From CAYXZP01 sp964469485 (GTDB lineage Bacteria; Desulfobacterota; Binatia; UBA1149; CAYXZP01), in the NCBI GenBank assembly GCA_964469485.1, contig CAYXZP010000009.1:1-46659 (forward strand): a DNA stretch of 46,659 nt, written 5' to 3'. Made by a program: the position numbers and the translations under genes. Within the stretch, counting starts at the first letter, position 1. Every line of letters begins with the position of its first letter. Below are positions 7,180 through 15,807 of this stretch, piece by piece. Below the pieces are notes generated by a model. It was not told the DNA's origin and searched no databases. It saw only the letters and a list, made by a program, of their open reading frames with translations.

Positions 7180-7632
7180 GTGAGCGACGACAACAAGGAT
7201 CAGGGATTCAGGGTGGAGGACAAACGCCGCTTCGATGCGGACGGTACGGTTAGAACCGGCGAGGAGCTAACTGAGGAGGAGCGGGGAGGGGTAGCGGAAG
7301 AACCCTCCGCTAGCTCGGGTTCTTCCGGCTCGGATCCTGCCGCTGCCGCCGCCGCGGGCGAGTTGAGCTTTTCGAGCTTCATGGTCGGTTTGGCCTCACA
7401 GGCCGTCATGTTCCTCGGTGCCGTCGGCGACCCCACGACGGGCCTTGTGACCAAGGACCTGGGCCAGGCCAAGGCCTTGATCGACATCATTGCCATGCTT
7501 GACGAGAAAACTGCCGGCAATCTCAACGAGGACGAGGCCCGCATGATGGAGGAGATGCTCTACGAGCTCCGCATGCACTACGTCGAGGCAACACGGAACC
7601 CGGCACCGCCGGCGGACGGACCCGAGAAGTGA
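7180..7632 (+). CDS. DUF1844-family protein
   Basis: The conserved part is the C-terminal half (SFSSFMVGLASQAVMFLG, then DLGQAKALIDIIAMLDEKT and LNEDEARMMEEMLYELRMHYVE), which matches my recollection of DUF1844 proteins, small proteins of unknown function common in deltaproteobacteria. The start is GTG at 7180, preceded by AAAGGTG five bases away, giving 150 residues. Residues 1-65 are charged and low in complexity (a Glu/Ser/Gly/Ala-rich linker) and probably disordered. The stop overlaps the start of the DegQ-like protease by four bases, so it leads the 7180-14062 gene string. No function can be assigned. Confidence 0.8.
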   Translation: MSDDNKDQGFRVEDKRRFDADGTVRTGEELTEEERGGVAEEPSASSGSSGSDPAAAAAAGELSFSSFMVGLASQAVMFLGAVGDPTTGLVTKDLGQAKALIDIIAMLDEKTAGNLNEDEARMMEEMLYELRMHYVEATRNPAPPADGPEK

Positions 7633-9086
7633 CGCGCAGCCGTCTGATGCTTGCCGCCGCGGTGGCCGCGGGCGTTGTCGCCGGGATAACGCTTACCATC
7701 AGCAGCGACCGGCAGAGCAGTTCGGTCGCCACCGAGGCTGCGCCGGTGCTTCTTCCGGTGGGCCTCCCCGCGGCGGCACCGGGGGGTTCCCACCAGGACT
7801 TTGCCGGCCTGGCCGAGCGCATAAGCCCGTCGGTCGTCAACCTGGCGACAATGTCCGAGCCCGAGGAACCGCGCGCCCGCAGGCGCGGAGGAATGGACCC
7901 CTTCGAGGAGTTCTATCCCCGCCGCGGACCCAGCAGGAGCCTGGGGTCGGGGTTCATCCTCGACGACGACGGTTTCATCATTACCAACCACCACGTGGTC
8001 GAGGGCACGACCAAGGTCGTGGTCAAGCTTCACGACGAGAGCGAACATGAGGCCGAGGTGATCGGCACCGACGCCAAGACCGACCTGGCCGTGATCAAGA
8101 TCGATGCGGTCGAGGGTCTGAAGCCGGTCGCGCTCGGGGACTCCGACGGGACCCGCGTCGGCGAGTGGGTGCTGGCCATAGGCAACCCCTTCGGTCTCGA
8201 CCACACCGTGACGGCCGGTATAGTTTCGGCCAAGGGACGTAGGATCAACCGGCCGGACGCGAGCCCCTACGACGATTTCATCCAAACCGATGCGGCCATC
8301 AACCCGGGCAACTCGGGCGGACCGCTGATCAACATGGCCGGCCAGGTGGTCGGTATAAACAGCGCGATATTCTCGCGCGGCGGCGGCAACATCGGCATCG
8401 GGTTTGCGATACCCATCAACATGGCCCGCCGCGTGGTGCCGCAATTGAAGGAGCACGGGCGCGTCACGCGCGGGTGGCTCGGCGTGCTGATCCAGCCGGT
8501 CAGTAAGGACATCGCCGACTCCCTGGACCTTCCGGAGGCCAAGGGCGCGCTCGTGGCCAAGGTGTTCGAAGGCAGCCCGGCCGCGGAAGCGGGTATCGAG
8601 ATCGGCGACGTTATCGTCAGTTTTGACGGCCAGAAGGTCGAAAAGTCCGCGGACCTACCCTCGATCGTCGCCGACACGCCGGTCGGCAAACGTGTCGATG
8701 TCGAGGTGATACGCAGAGCACACACCGAGGTCATCGCGGTCGAGATCGCCAGGCTCGCCGATGAGGACCAAACGAAGGCCGTACCCACCAAGGCCGGTGA
8801 GCTCGGACTTTCGATTCAGGACATGACCCCCGATTTGGCGCGCGAGTTCAGGCTCGGCCCCGAGGCCGCCGGAGTGGTCGTCACCAGGGTCGAGCGCGGC
8901 TCGCCCGCCGCGGCCGCCGGCATCCGCCCGGGAGACATCATCGAGATGGTCGGCAACGTTCCGGTCACAGACGCCGCCGAGTTCCGTGACCGTGTGGGCG
9001 AACGTGCTGAGGGCGAGAGCGTGCTGGTGCTGGTACGCCGAGGCGAGCAGACGCTGTTCCGGGTGATCAAGCCAGACGAGGAATAA
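7629..9086 (+). CDS. degQ: Periplasmic DegQ/HtrA serine protease with two PDZ domains
   Basis: HtrA proteases degrade or refold misfolded envelope proteins. A hydrophobic N-terminal segment (residues about 6-25) acts as signal peptide or membrane anchor. The catalytic triad is visible: His near residue 121 (ITNHHVVEG), Asp near 152 (KTDLAVIKI) and Ser near 229 (NPGNSGGPL). Two PDZ domains follow, roughly residues 275-365 and 385-480 (each with a G..IGDVI or G.RPGDII motif). The length of 485 residues is typical. It overlaps the DUF1844 gene by four bases and the penicillin-binding protein gene by one base, placing envelope quality control and wall synthesis in one transcript. Confidence 0.94.
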   Translation: MTRSRLMLAAAVAAGVVAGITLTISSDRQSSSVATEAAPVLLPVGLPAAAPGGSHQDFAGLAERISPSVVNLATMSEPEEPRARRRGGMDPFEEFYPRRGPSRSLGSGFILDDDGFIITNHHVVEGTTKVVVKLHDESEHEAEVIGTDAKTDLAVIKIDAVEGLKPVALGDSDGTRVGEWVLAIGNPFGLDHTVTAGIVSAKGRRINRPDASPYDDFIQTDAAINPGNSGGPLINMAGQVVGINSAIFSRGGGNIGIGFAIPINMARRVVPQLKEHGRVTRGWLGVLIQPVSKDIADSLDLPEAKGALVAKVFEGSPAAEAGIEIGDVIVSFDGQKVEKSADLPSIVADTPVGKRVDVEVIRRAHTEVIAVEIARLADEDQTKAVPTKAGELGLSIQDMTPDLAREFRLGPEAAGVVVTRVERGSPAAAAGIRPGDIIEMVGNVPVTDAAEFRDRVGERAEGESVLVLVRRGEQTLFRVIKPDEE

Positions 9087-11425
9087 TGGCGGCGTTGGGC
9101 CGCGCCTCCGGCCGCGGGCGCATACGCTGCGCGCTATCCCTGTCTCTGCTCGTGGCCGGGCCGGTTGCCGCGGCCTCGCTTCTGGCCGCCTGGCTCGTTT
9201 ACATCGACGTCGACCGCCGCCTGGTCGAACACTTCGGCGGCAAACGCTGGGATCTGCCGTCCAAGGTCTATTCGGATTCATACGCCGTGACGCCCGGGCT
9301 CGGGGTCGCCGGTCCTGTTTTTGCCGGCCGTCTTGAACGGCTCGGCTACCGGGCTGTGGCCGGCAAGCCGATCCACCGCGGTGAGTACCGGATACTGGTG
9401 TCTGCTGGCGGGCCGGCGGCCATTGAGATCTTTCTCCATGCCTTTCAATACCCCGGCCGTCGCGAGCCCGGCCGTTTGTTGCGCCTCGAGCTGGACGAGA
9501 GCGGCCGGGTGGCCCGCATAATCCGGCTGGCCGACGGGCGCGAAAGCGTCGGATTCCTTCTCGAACCCGGACTGGTGGCGGGCCTGCACAGCGAGCTGCG
9601 CGAGGAACGGCGCGAAATGGCGATGAACGAGATCCCGCTGCCTCTGGTCCGTGCGGTGATCACGGTCGAGGACCGCCGATTTTTTGAGCACCGTGGCATC
9701 GACCCCAAAGGGGTGTTGCGTGCGTTCATCGTAAACCTGCGCGCGGGCACGGTACGGCAGGGAGGTTCGACGCTTACGCAGCAGTTGATGAAGAACTTCT
9801 TCCTCACCGATGAGCGCACAGTTACGCGTAAGCTCAAAGAGGCCGTGATGGCGCTAGTCGCGGAATCGCGTTTCTCGAAGACCGAGATACTCGAGAACTA
9901 CATCAACGAGATCTACCTCGGGCGGCGGGGCTCGGTGGCCATACACGGGATGTGGGAAGCCTCGTCGTATTACTTCGGCATGGAACCCCGTGAACTGAGC
10001 ATGGGTGAGATCGCGACCTTGGCCGGGATAATCCGGGCGCCCAACTATTACTCACCCCATCAACACCCGGGTCGCGCCCGCGTGCGCCGTGACGCGGTCC
10101 TCGACCTCCTCCACGAACGCGGCGAGATCGACGCGATTACCCATCGCGAAGCGCGGGGCGAACGTCTCGTCACCATCGCCCCCGTCATACCCGAAGGCAG
10201 CGCGCCTTATTTCGTCGACCTCGTGCGCGCCGAACTGGCCGGGTCCTTTCCGGGGTCCGTACTGGCCTCGGAGGGCTATACGATCCTCACCAGTCTCGAT
10301 CCCGAACTCCAGGCCGCGGCCGAAAGGGCGCTCGCCCGGGGACTGCACGCGCTCGAGCGAGATCACGCGCACCTGGCCGCCGGCGGCGACGGGCCGCGTG
10401 TCGAGGGGGCGCTGGTCGCGCTCAATCCGCGGACCGGCGCGGTGCGTGCTCTAATCGGAGGCAGGGATTACGCTTCCACTCAGTTCAATCGAGCCGTTTC
10501 CGCCAGACGTCAGCCCGGCTCCGTGTTCAAGCCGGTGGTCATGCTGGCGGCGCTCGGCGGCGCCCGCGTTGGCAACCGCCATTTTCTGCCCACCTCGGTC
10601 GTCCCCGATGAGCAGTTCGATTGGGAATACGACGGCCGTAGCTGGTCTCCGCGCAATTACGAAGACCGTTACTATGGAGCGGTCACCGTTTCCGAAGCGC
10701 TCGAGCGCTCGCTCAATGCCGCCGTTGCCTACATCGCCCGCGAGACCGGGGTGGAGGCCGTGCGCGACATGGCGCTGCGGCTCGGAATGAGCGCCGACAT
10801 GCCGGCCTATCCCGCCATCTCCTTGGGCGGCTGGGAAGCCTCTCCGCTGGAGGTTGCCCGCGCTTATTCGGTAATCGCCTCGGGCGGCTTGGGCGTCGAA
10901 CCGACGACGGTGACTCGGGTGCTCGACCGGCGCGGTAGCCCCGTCGCCGGGCGGCTTGCGGCGCCCGAACGTGTCGTTGACGCGGCCGACGCCTACCTTG
11001 TCACACACATGCTCGGAGGCGTGATGGAACGGGGCACGGGTAAATTGGTCCGCAAGCTCGGCTTCGCGCGACCGGCGGCGGGCAAGACCGGAACGAGCAA
11101 CGATTTCCACGACGCCTGGTTCGCCGGCTTTACTCCCGAACTGCTGACGGTCGTGTGGGTGGGTTTTGACAGGGGGCGTTCTCTCGGGCTCAGCGGTGCG
11201 CGGGCGGCCTTGCCGGTGTGGGCCGACTTCATGCGCGAGGCGCTGGGCGGGCGCCCGCCCAAGGCCTTCGAGCGGCCGGCGGGGATAGCTATCGTCGAGA
11301 TCGACCGGCGCAACGGACTCGTGGCCGCGCATGGCTGCTACGACCGGGTGCCTGAGGCTTTTCTCATGGGTGAGCAACCGATTCGTGCCTGCCCTTTGCA
11401 CGGCGGCCAAGTCGGGCTTCAATGA
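9086..11425 (+). CDS. Class A penicillin-binding protein (PBP1b-type glycosyltransferase/transpeptidase)
   Basis: This bifunctional enzyme polymerises and cross-links peptidoglycan in the periplasm. A single membrane segment (about residues 18-40) is followed by a PBP1b-like UB2H region (about 60-155). The glycosyltransferase GT51 domain has the catalytic Glu in VEDRRFFEHRGID (about 195) and the GGSTLTQQLMKN motif. The transpeptidase domain has the SxxK active site in QPGSVFKP (about 478), the SLNAA motif, and KTGTSN (about 667). The length of 779 residues is normal. It starts with an ATG sharing one base with the preceding stop. The UB2H region suggests an outer-membrane lipoprotein activator, which is not in this window. 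Confidence 0.93.
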   Translation: MAALGRASGRGRIRCALSLSLLVAGPVAAASLLAAWLVYIDVDRRLVEHFGGKRWDLPSKVYSDSYAVTPGLGVAGPVFAGRLERLGYRAVAGKPIHRGEYRILVSAGGPAAIEIFLHAFQYPGRREPGRLLRLELDESGRVARIIRLADGRESVGFLLEPGLVAGLHSELREERREMAMNEIPLPLVRAVITVEDRRFFEHRGIDPKGVLRAFIVNLRAGTVRQGGSTLTQQLMKNFFLTDERTVTRKLKEAVMALVAESRFSKTEILENYINEIYLGRRGSVAIHGMWEASSYYFGMEPRELSMGEIATLAGIIRAPNYYSPHQHPGRARVRRDAVLDLLHERGEIDAITHREARGERLVTIAPVIPEGSAPYFVDLVRAELAGSFPGSVLASEGYTILTSLDPELQAAAERALARGLHALERDHAHLAAGGDGPRVEGALVALNPRTGAVRALIGGRDYASTQFNRAVSARRQPGSVFKPVVMLAALGGARVGNRHFLPTSVVPDEQFDWEYDGRSWSPRNYEDRYYGAVTVSEALERSLNAAVAYIARETGVEAVRDMALRLGMSADMPAYPAISLGGWEASPLEVARAYSVIASGGLGVEPTTVTRVLDRRGSPVAGRLAAPERVVDAADAYLVTHMLGGVMERGTGKLVRKLGFARPAAGKTGTSNDFHDAWFAGFTPELLTVVWVGFDRGRSLGLSGARAALPVWADFMREALGGRPPKAFERPAGIAIVEIDRRNGLVAAHGCYDRVPEAFLMGEQPIRACPLHGGQVGLQ

Positions 11426-11432
11426 AGCGTCC

Positions 11433-12452
11433 ATGAAGCTGCTTGGTATCGAAACATCCTGTGACGACACGGCCGCGGCCGTGATCGACGGTCGCGTGAT
11501 CCTGTCGAGCGTGGTGGCATCCCAGGACGCCTTGCACGCCGGCTATGGCGGGATAGTTCCCGAGCTTGCCGCGCGCCGGCACCTCGAGACGGTTTCCGAG
11601 GTCATCGTCCGCGCTCTTTCGGATGCCGGTGTCGAGACCGCCGGTCCAGGGGCGATCGCGGTCACCTGCGGGCCGGGCCTGGTCGGTTCCCTGCTCGTCG
11701 GTATGGCGGCGGCCTGCGGGCTCGGCGCGCGTGCCGGACTGCCGGTCCACGGGGTAAACCATCTTGAAGGCCACGTCCTCTCGCCGCTGCTCGACGAGTC
11801 GGCTGGCGGCTTCGTGCCGCCGTTCGTGTCTATGGTCGTGTCCGGTGGCCACAGCGCCGTCTATCTTGTCGAGGAAGGCGGGCGTTACCGGGAGCTCGGC
11901 GCTACGCGTGATGATTCGGCGGGCGAAGCCTTCGATAAGGCGGCAAAGATGCTCGGACTCGGTTATCCGGGCGGTCGCAAGATCGACGAGCTCGGCGCAA
12001 GCGGCGATCCGGCGGCGATCCGTTTCCCGCGTGCGCGTGTGCGTGGCGATCGCATGGCCATGAGCTTTTCCGGGTTGAAGACCTCGCTCTGGGAGCGGCT
12101 CGGCAGCGGGGCCGACGAGTTGCCGCTTGCCGACCTGTGTGCTTCCTTCCAGGAGGCGGTGGTCGACCAATTGCTCGACCGTGCGCTCGAGGCTTGCCGG
12201 CTGACCGGCACCCGGCGCCTGGCGGTTTCCGGCGGCGTGTCCGCCAACAGCCGCCTGCGTGCCAGGACCATGGCCGAGGCCGGGGGGCTCGGTATCGAGG
12301 CATTGTTCCCTCCGATGTCGCTATGCACGGACAACGCGGCGATGATCGCGTTTGCCGCGGCGGAAGCAATCTCGGCCGGTCGTCCGGGCCTTCCGCTGCA
12401 GGCCCGCTCGCGTATGCCGCTCGGGACACGGGACCAGGGCAGTGAGGCGTAG
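11433..12452 (+). CDS. tsaD: tRNA N6-threonylcarbamoyladenosine transferase TsaD
   Basis: TsaD transfers the threonylcarbamoyl group to A37 of ANN-decoding tRNAs, working with TsaB and TsaE. I chose the ATG at 11433, eight bases after the preceding stop, because it begins the conserved MKLLGIETSCDDTAAAV. The metal-binding HxxGH motif is at residues 110-114 (HLEGH), and the ATP-binding VSGGHSAVYLV, DDSAGEAFDK and late SGGVSANSRLR motifs follow. The product is 339 residues, the expected size. It overlaps rsmA by 11 bases. Confidence 0.95.
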   Translation: MKLLGIETSCDDTAAAVIDGRVILSSVVASQDALHAGYGGIVPELAARRHLETVSEVIVRALSDAGVETAGPGAIAVTCGPGLVGSLLVGMAAACGLGARAGLPVHGVNHLEGHVLSPLLDESAGGFVPPFVSMVVSGGHSAVYLVEEGGRYRELGATRDDSAGEAFDKAAKMLGLGYPGGRKIDELGASGDPAAIRFPRARVRGDRMAMSFSGLKTSLWERLGSGADELPLADLCASFQEAVVDQLLDRALEACRLTGTRRLAVSGGVSANSRLRARTMAEAGGLGIEALFPPMSLCTDNAAMIAFAAAEAISAGRPGLPLQARSRMPLGTRDQGSEA

Positions 12453-13248
12453 GCGCTGGGGCCAGCACTTTCTCACCGACCGGCATATCGCCGGACGCAT
12501 CGTCGATGCTGCCGCTATCAACGGCCGCCGCGTTCTCGAAATCGGCCCGGGCCGCGGCGCGCTGAGCGACCTGCTCGCCGAGCGGGCATCACGGCTTTGT
12601 ATGATCGAGATCGACCCGCGCCTGGCCGAAGGGCTCAGGCGCCGCTACCAGGGACGCACCGACGTCAAGGTCATGGAGGGAGACGTTCTAGAACTAGACC
12701 CCGCCACCTGCATCGAAACGCCGGCCCATGTCGTCGGCAATCTCCCCTACGAGACCGGGACTCGTATCATCAGCCACCTGTTGGCAGCGCGGCCGCGCTT
12801 CGTCGATCTGACGGTGATGCTCCAGCGTGAGGTTGCCGAGCGTCTGCTCGCCCGTGAGAACTCGCCGGCTTACGGTCGGCTTTCCGTCATGACGGCGCTT
12901 CTCGCCGACGTGCAAGCGGTCGTCAAGGTGGGCCCCGAGGCCTTCCGTCCGCCCCCACGTGTTCATTCGAAGGTCATCAAGCTCCGTCCCCACGATGAGC
13001 CGCCATACCAGATAGGCGACCACGGCCTGTTCGAACAGATCGTGAGCCGCTCTTTCTCCCAGCGCCGCAAAATGCTGCGCAACAGTCTGCTCGGGTGGCT
13101 GGCCGAGCGCGTGGGCGGCCGCGACCGTGCCGAGAACTGCCTGGATGTCGCCGCCATAGATGCGACGGCCCGGCCGCAGGAGGTCTCCGTCGAGGCCTTC
13201 GCAAGACTGTCGCTGCATGTGTGCCGGGAGTTTGACGGCCGTGCCTGA
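12442..13248 (+). CDS. rsmA: 16S rRNA dimethyladenosine transferase RsmA
   Basis: RsmA (KsgA) dimethylates two adjacent adenosines near the 3' end of 16S rRNA. The start is GTG at 12442, inside the tsaD tail, since the conserved RRRWGQHFLTD begins there. SAM-binding motif I is EIGPGRGALSDLL, and the catalytic motif IV is VGNLPYETGT. The C-terminal PPPRVHSKVI and FSQRRKMLRNSL motifs are also standard. The product is 268 residues. It overlaps mutM by eight bases. Confidence 0.95.
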   Translation: MRRRRWGQHFLTDRHIAGRIVDAAAINGRRVLEIGPGRGALSDLLAERASRLCMIEIDPRLAEGLRRRYQGRTDVKVMEGDVLELDPATCIETPAHVVGNLPYETGTRIISHLLAARPRFVDLTVMLQREVAERLLARENSPAYGRLSVMTALLADVQAVVKVGPEAFRPPPRVHSKVIKLRPHDEPPYQIGDHGLFEQIVSRSFSQRRKMLRNSLLGWLAERVGGRDRAENCLDVAAIDATARPQEVSVEAFARLSLHVCREFDGRA

Positions 13249-14062
13249 GCTACCCGAGATCGAGACGATCCGCAGCAGCCTCGAGCCGCTGGTGCTCGGC
13301 CGGAGGATCGAGAGGGTGGAGGTCAGGCGGGCCGACCTGCGGTTCCGGCTCCCATCCGATTTTGCGGCCAGGCTCGAGGGCCGTGTCATCCGTCGCGCCC
13401 GCCGGCGCGCGAAGTATCTCATCTTCGATCTCGACGACGAGCTATCGTGGCTCCTGCACATGGGAATGAGCGGGCGCCTGTTGCACACCAGCGAGCCGGC
13501 CCGGTACGTGGCCGGCAAGCATGACCACGTCTTGGTGTCGCTGTCCGGCGGTTCGGCGCTGGTCTTCAACGACCCGCGGCGCTTCGGTCTCATGGCCGTC
13601 GAGAACGCGGCCGGTTCGGGGTTGTTGGCGGGGATCGGGCCGGAGCCGCTCGACGCCGGGGCCTTCAACGGGGCCTATCTCGCCGGCTTGCGGCGCCGTA
13701 CCAAGCGCACTCTCAAGGACCTGTTGATGGACCAACGTGTGGTCGCCGGTCTTGGCAACATCTACACCAACGAGATCCTGTTCGCTGCCGGGCTGCGCCC
13801 TCGCCGTCGCCTGGCACGTCTAAGCGCCGCCGACTGCGAACGATTGGCGGGGGCCGTACGCACGGTCCTCGGTGAGGCCATCGAGCACCGCGGGAGTTCG
13901 ATAGCGGATTTTCTCGACGGGGTGGGCCGTCGCGGCGGGTATCAATGGCGGCGCCGTGTCTACGATCGCGAGAACGAACCCTGTCCCTCCTGCTCGACGC
14001 CGATCAAGGCGGTGGTGGTGGGGCAACGGTCGAGCTTCTATTGTCCGCGCTGTCAGACCTGA
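13241..14062 (+). CDS. mutM: Formamidopyrimidine-DNA glycosylase MutM
   Basis: MutM removes oxidised purines such as 8-oxoguanine and cleaves the abasic site. The GTG start at 13241 leads straight into PELPEIET, whose Pro2 and Glu3 are the catalytic residues after Met removal. Lys58 in RRAKYLIF is the conserved beta-turn lysine. The helix-two-turn-helix motif reads VAGLGNIYTNEILF, and the C-terminal zinc finger is CPSC...CPRC with the DNA-contacting QRSSFYCPRCQ. The 273-residue length is normal. It ends the forward string and converges with the ABC importer operon, one base separating the stops. Confidence 0.95.
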   Translation: MPELPEIETIRSSLEPLVLGRRIERVEVRRADLRFRLPSDFAARLEGRVIRRARRRAKYLIFDLDDELSWLLHMGMSGRLLHTSEPARYVAGKHDHVLVSLSGGSALVFNDPRRFGLMAVENAAGSGLLAGIGPEPLDAGAFNGAYLAGLRRRTKRTLKDLLMDQRVVAGLGNIYTNEILFAAGLRPRRRLARLSAADCERLAGAVRTVLGEAIEHRGSSIADFLDGVGRRGGYQWRRRVYDRENEPCPSCSTPIKAVVVGQRSSFYCPRCQT

Positions 14063-14063
14063 G

Positions 14064-14879
14064 CTAACGGGCCTTGACGTCGAGGTAGTCGCGCAGGCCG
14101 TCGCCGAGAAGATTGAGACCGAGCACGGTCACGAAGATCGCCAGGCCGGGGTAGAGAGTCATGTGGGGGGCGATCAGGAGAAAGACCCGTCCCTGGTCGA
14201 GCATTGACCCCCAAGAAGGCTGCGGCGGTTGTACGCCGAGACCGAGGAAGCTCAGGCTGGCCTCGGCCACTATGGCGGCGGCCATACCAAAGCTGGCCTG
14301 GACGGCCACCGGGGCGACCAGACAGGGCAGCACGTGCCGCGCCAGGACACGCATTCGCCCGGCCCCCAATGCTTCGGCTGCGCGCACGTGTTCGAGGCGG
14401 CGGGCGGCCAACACTTCGCCGCGCACCACACGCGCGTAGCCGGTCCAGCCTATAAGGCTCAGCGCCACGACCACATTGGTAATGCTCGGGCCGAGCACGG
14501 CGCTCATCGCAATGGCCAGCAGTATTCCGGGAAAGGCCAGCAGCACATCGACCATGCGCATGAGGGCCGAGTCGATCCAACCGCCCAGAAATCCGGCCGC
14601 CGATCCCACGGCCAGGCCGACCAGCAGCGAGATGCCCACCGTGAGGAACCCCACCTGCAAAGAGATCCGTGAGCCGTATATGACACGGCTCAACTGGTCG
14701 CGCCCGAGCTTGTCCTGGCCCAGCGGGTGCACGGTGGTCGGCCCACGCAGGTCCTCGTCCAGGCGCTGCTCGAAGGGGTCGTGCGGGGCCAGCATCGGAG
14801 CCGTAACGGCGATGCCCAAGAGCAGCGCCAGGGTGAGGCTTCCTACTGCCAGCGAAGAGACCCCGGCCCGCCTATTCAT
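14064..14879 (-). CDS. Dipeptide/oligopeptide-type ABC transporter permease, DppC/OppC family
   Basis: This is an inner-membrane permease subunit of a peptide/nickel-type ABC importer. The start is ATG at 14879, overlapping the previous permease stop by eight bases; the longer open frame upstream is unlikely. The N-terminal region after the first membrane segment carries the family sequence PLGQDKLGRDQLSRVIYGSR, then SLQVGF. Five to six hydrophobic segments follow, with the cytoplasmic EAA loop that contacts the ATPase (VRAAEALGAGRMRVLARHVLP) and a late SFLGLGVQPPQPSWG motif. The length is 271 residues. It is the last gene of the operon; no ATPase gene follows. Confidence 0.9.
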   Translation of the reverse strand: MNRRAGVSSLAVGSLTLALLLGIAVTAPMLAPHDPFEQRLDEDLRGPTTVHPLGQDKLGRDQLSRVIYGSRISLQVGFLTVGISLLVGLAVGSAAGFLGGWIDSALMRMVDVLLAFPGILLAIAMSAVLGPSITNVVVALSLIGWTGYARVVRGEVLAARRLEHVRAAEALGAGRMRVLARHVLPCLVAPVAVQASFGMAAAIVAEASLSFLGLGVQPPQPSWGSMLDQGRVFLLIAPHMTLYPGLAIFVTVLGLNLLGDGLRDYLDVKAR

Positions 14880-15807
14880 CACGTGCTCCGGCGTAACGGA
14901 TCCTGGGGTTGACCCAGGCATAGGCGATGTCGGTCAGCAGGTTGACGGCCACATATGCGAGCGCGATCAACAACACGCAACCCTGCACCACCGGATAGTC
15001 ACGGGTCTCGATCGCCTCGAGCGTCAGACGTCCGAGCCCGGGCCAGGCAAATATCGTCTCGGTGATGACGGAGCCGGCCAGCAGGGCGCCGAACTGCAGG
15101 CCTAGGAGCGAAAGCACCGGCGTAAGCGCGTTGCGGAGTGCGTGCTTGGCGAACACCGAGACCTCGCTGGCGCCCTTGGCCCGCGCCGTACGGATGTACT
15201 CCTCGCTGACGGTTTCGAGCACGCTGGCGCGCGTCATGCGCGTGAGAATGCCGGCCATCGAAGCTCCCAGCGTGAAGGCGGGCAGGACCAGGTGCGCAAA
15301 GCCTTCGCGGCCTGAGACCGGCAGCCAGCCCAGTTCGATGGCGAACAGCATTATGAGCAGCGGCCCCAGCCAGAAGTTCGGCAGCGCCACGGCCGTGAGG
15401 CTGGCGACCATTGAGGCGCGGTCGACGGCGGTGCCGGCCCGTTTTGCCGACAACAGGCCGGCCGGCAGCGCGATGGCCACGGCGAAGGCGAATGCGGCCA
15501 GCGACAGCTCCAAGGTCGCCGGCAGCCGTTCCAGCAAAAGCTCGCTGACCTGGCGGCCGCTGTGTATGGAGGTGCCGAGGTCTCTGTGGGCGAGCCCGGC
15601 CAGGTAAGAGCCGTACTGTTCCAACAGGGGGCGGTCCAGACCCAAGCCGGCGCGCAACGCTTCGCGGTCGGCTATGGTGGCGGTCTCGCCGAGCATGACC
15701 TCGATGGGATCACCCGGGATCAGGTGGATGAGCAGGAAGACCACCGTTGCGACCCCCAGCGCGATCGGGACGGCTGCGGCCAGGCGGCGAATACAGTAGA
15801 TCGTCAT
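14872..15807 (-). CDS. Dipeptide/oligopeptide-type ABC transporter permease, DppB/OppB family
   Basis: Inner-membrane permease partner of the downstream DppC-like protein. I take the ATG at 15807, which overlaps the TGA of the binding-protein gene (ATGA), over upstream starts. The product is 311 residues, with the family N-terminus (IRRLAAAVPIALGV, then HLIPGDPIEVMLG), a periplasmic stretch, and about five more membrane segments. The EAA loop reads EYIRTARAKGASEVSVFAKHALRNALTP, followed by GSVITETIFAWPGLGRL, both classic for this family. Substrate specificity cannot be read from the permease. Confidence 0.92.
   Translation of the reverse strand: MTIYCIRRLAAAVPIALGVATVVFLLIHLIPGDPIEVMLGETATIADREALRAGLGLDRPLLEQYGSYLAGLAHRDLGTSIHSGRQVSELLLERLPATLELSLAAFAFAVAIALPAGLLSAKRAGTAVDRASMVASLTAVALPNFWLGPLLIMLFAIELGWLPVSGREGFAHLVLPAFTLGASMAGILTRMTRASVLETVSEEYIRTARAKGASEVSVFAKHALRNALTPVLSLLGLQFGALLAGSVITETIFAWPGLGRLTLEAIETRDYPVVQGCVLLIALAYVAVNLLTDIAYAWVNPRIRYAGARDE

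Noticed and set aside
10451..11470. 339-codon minus-strand frame opposite the penicillin-binding protein
   Set aside because: It has shadow-type composition (His/Gly/Arg/Ala-rich) with no motifs, while the plus strand carries intact transpeptidase motifs.
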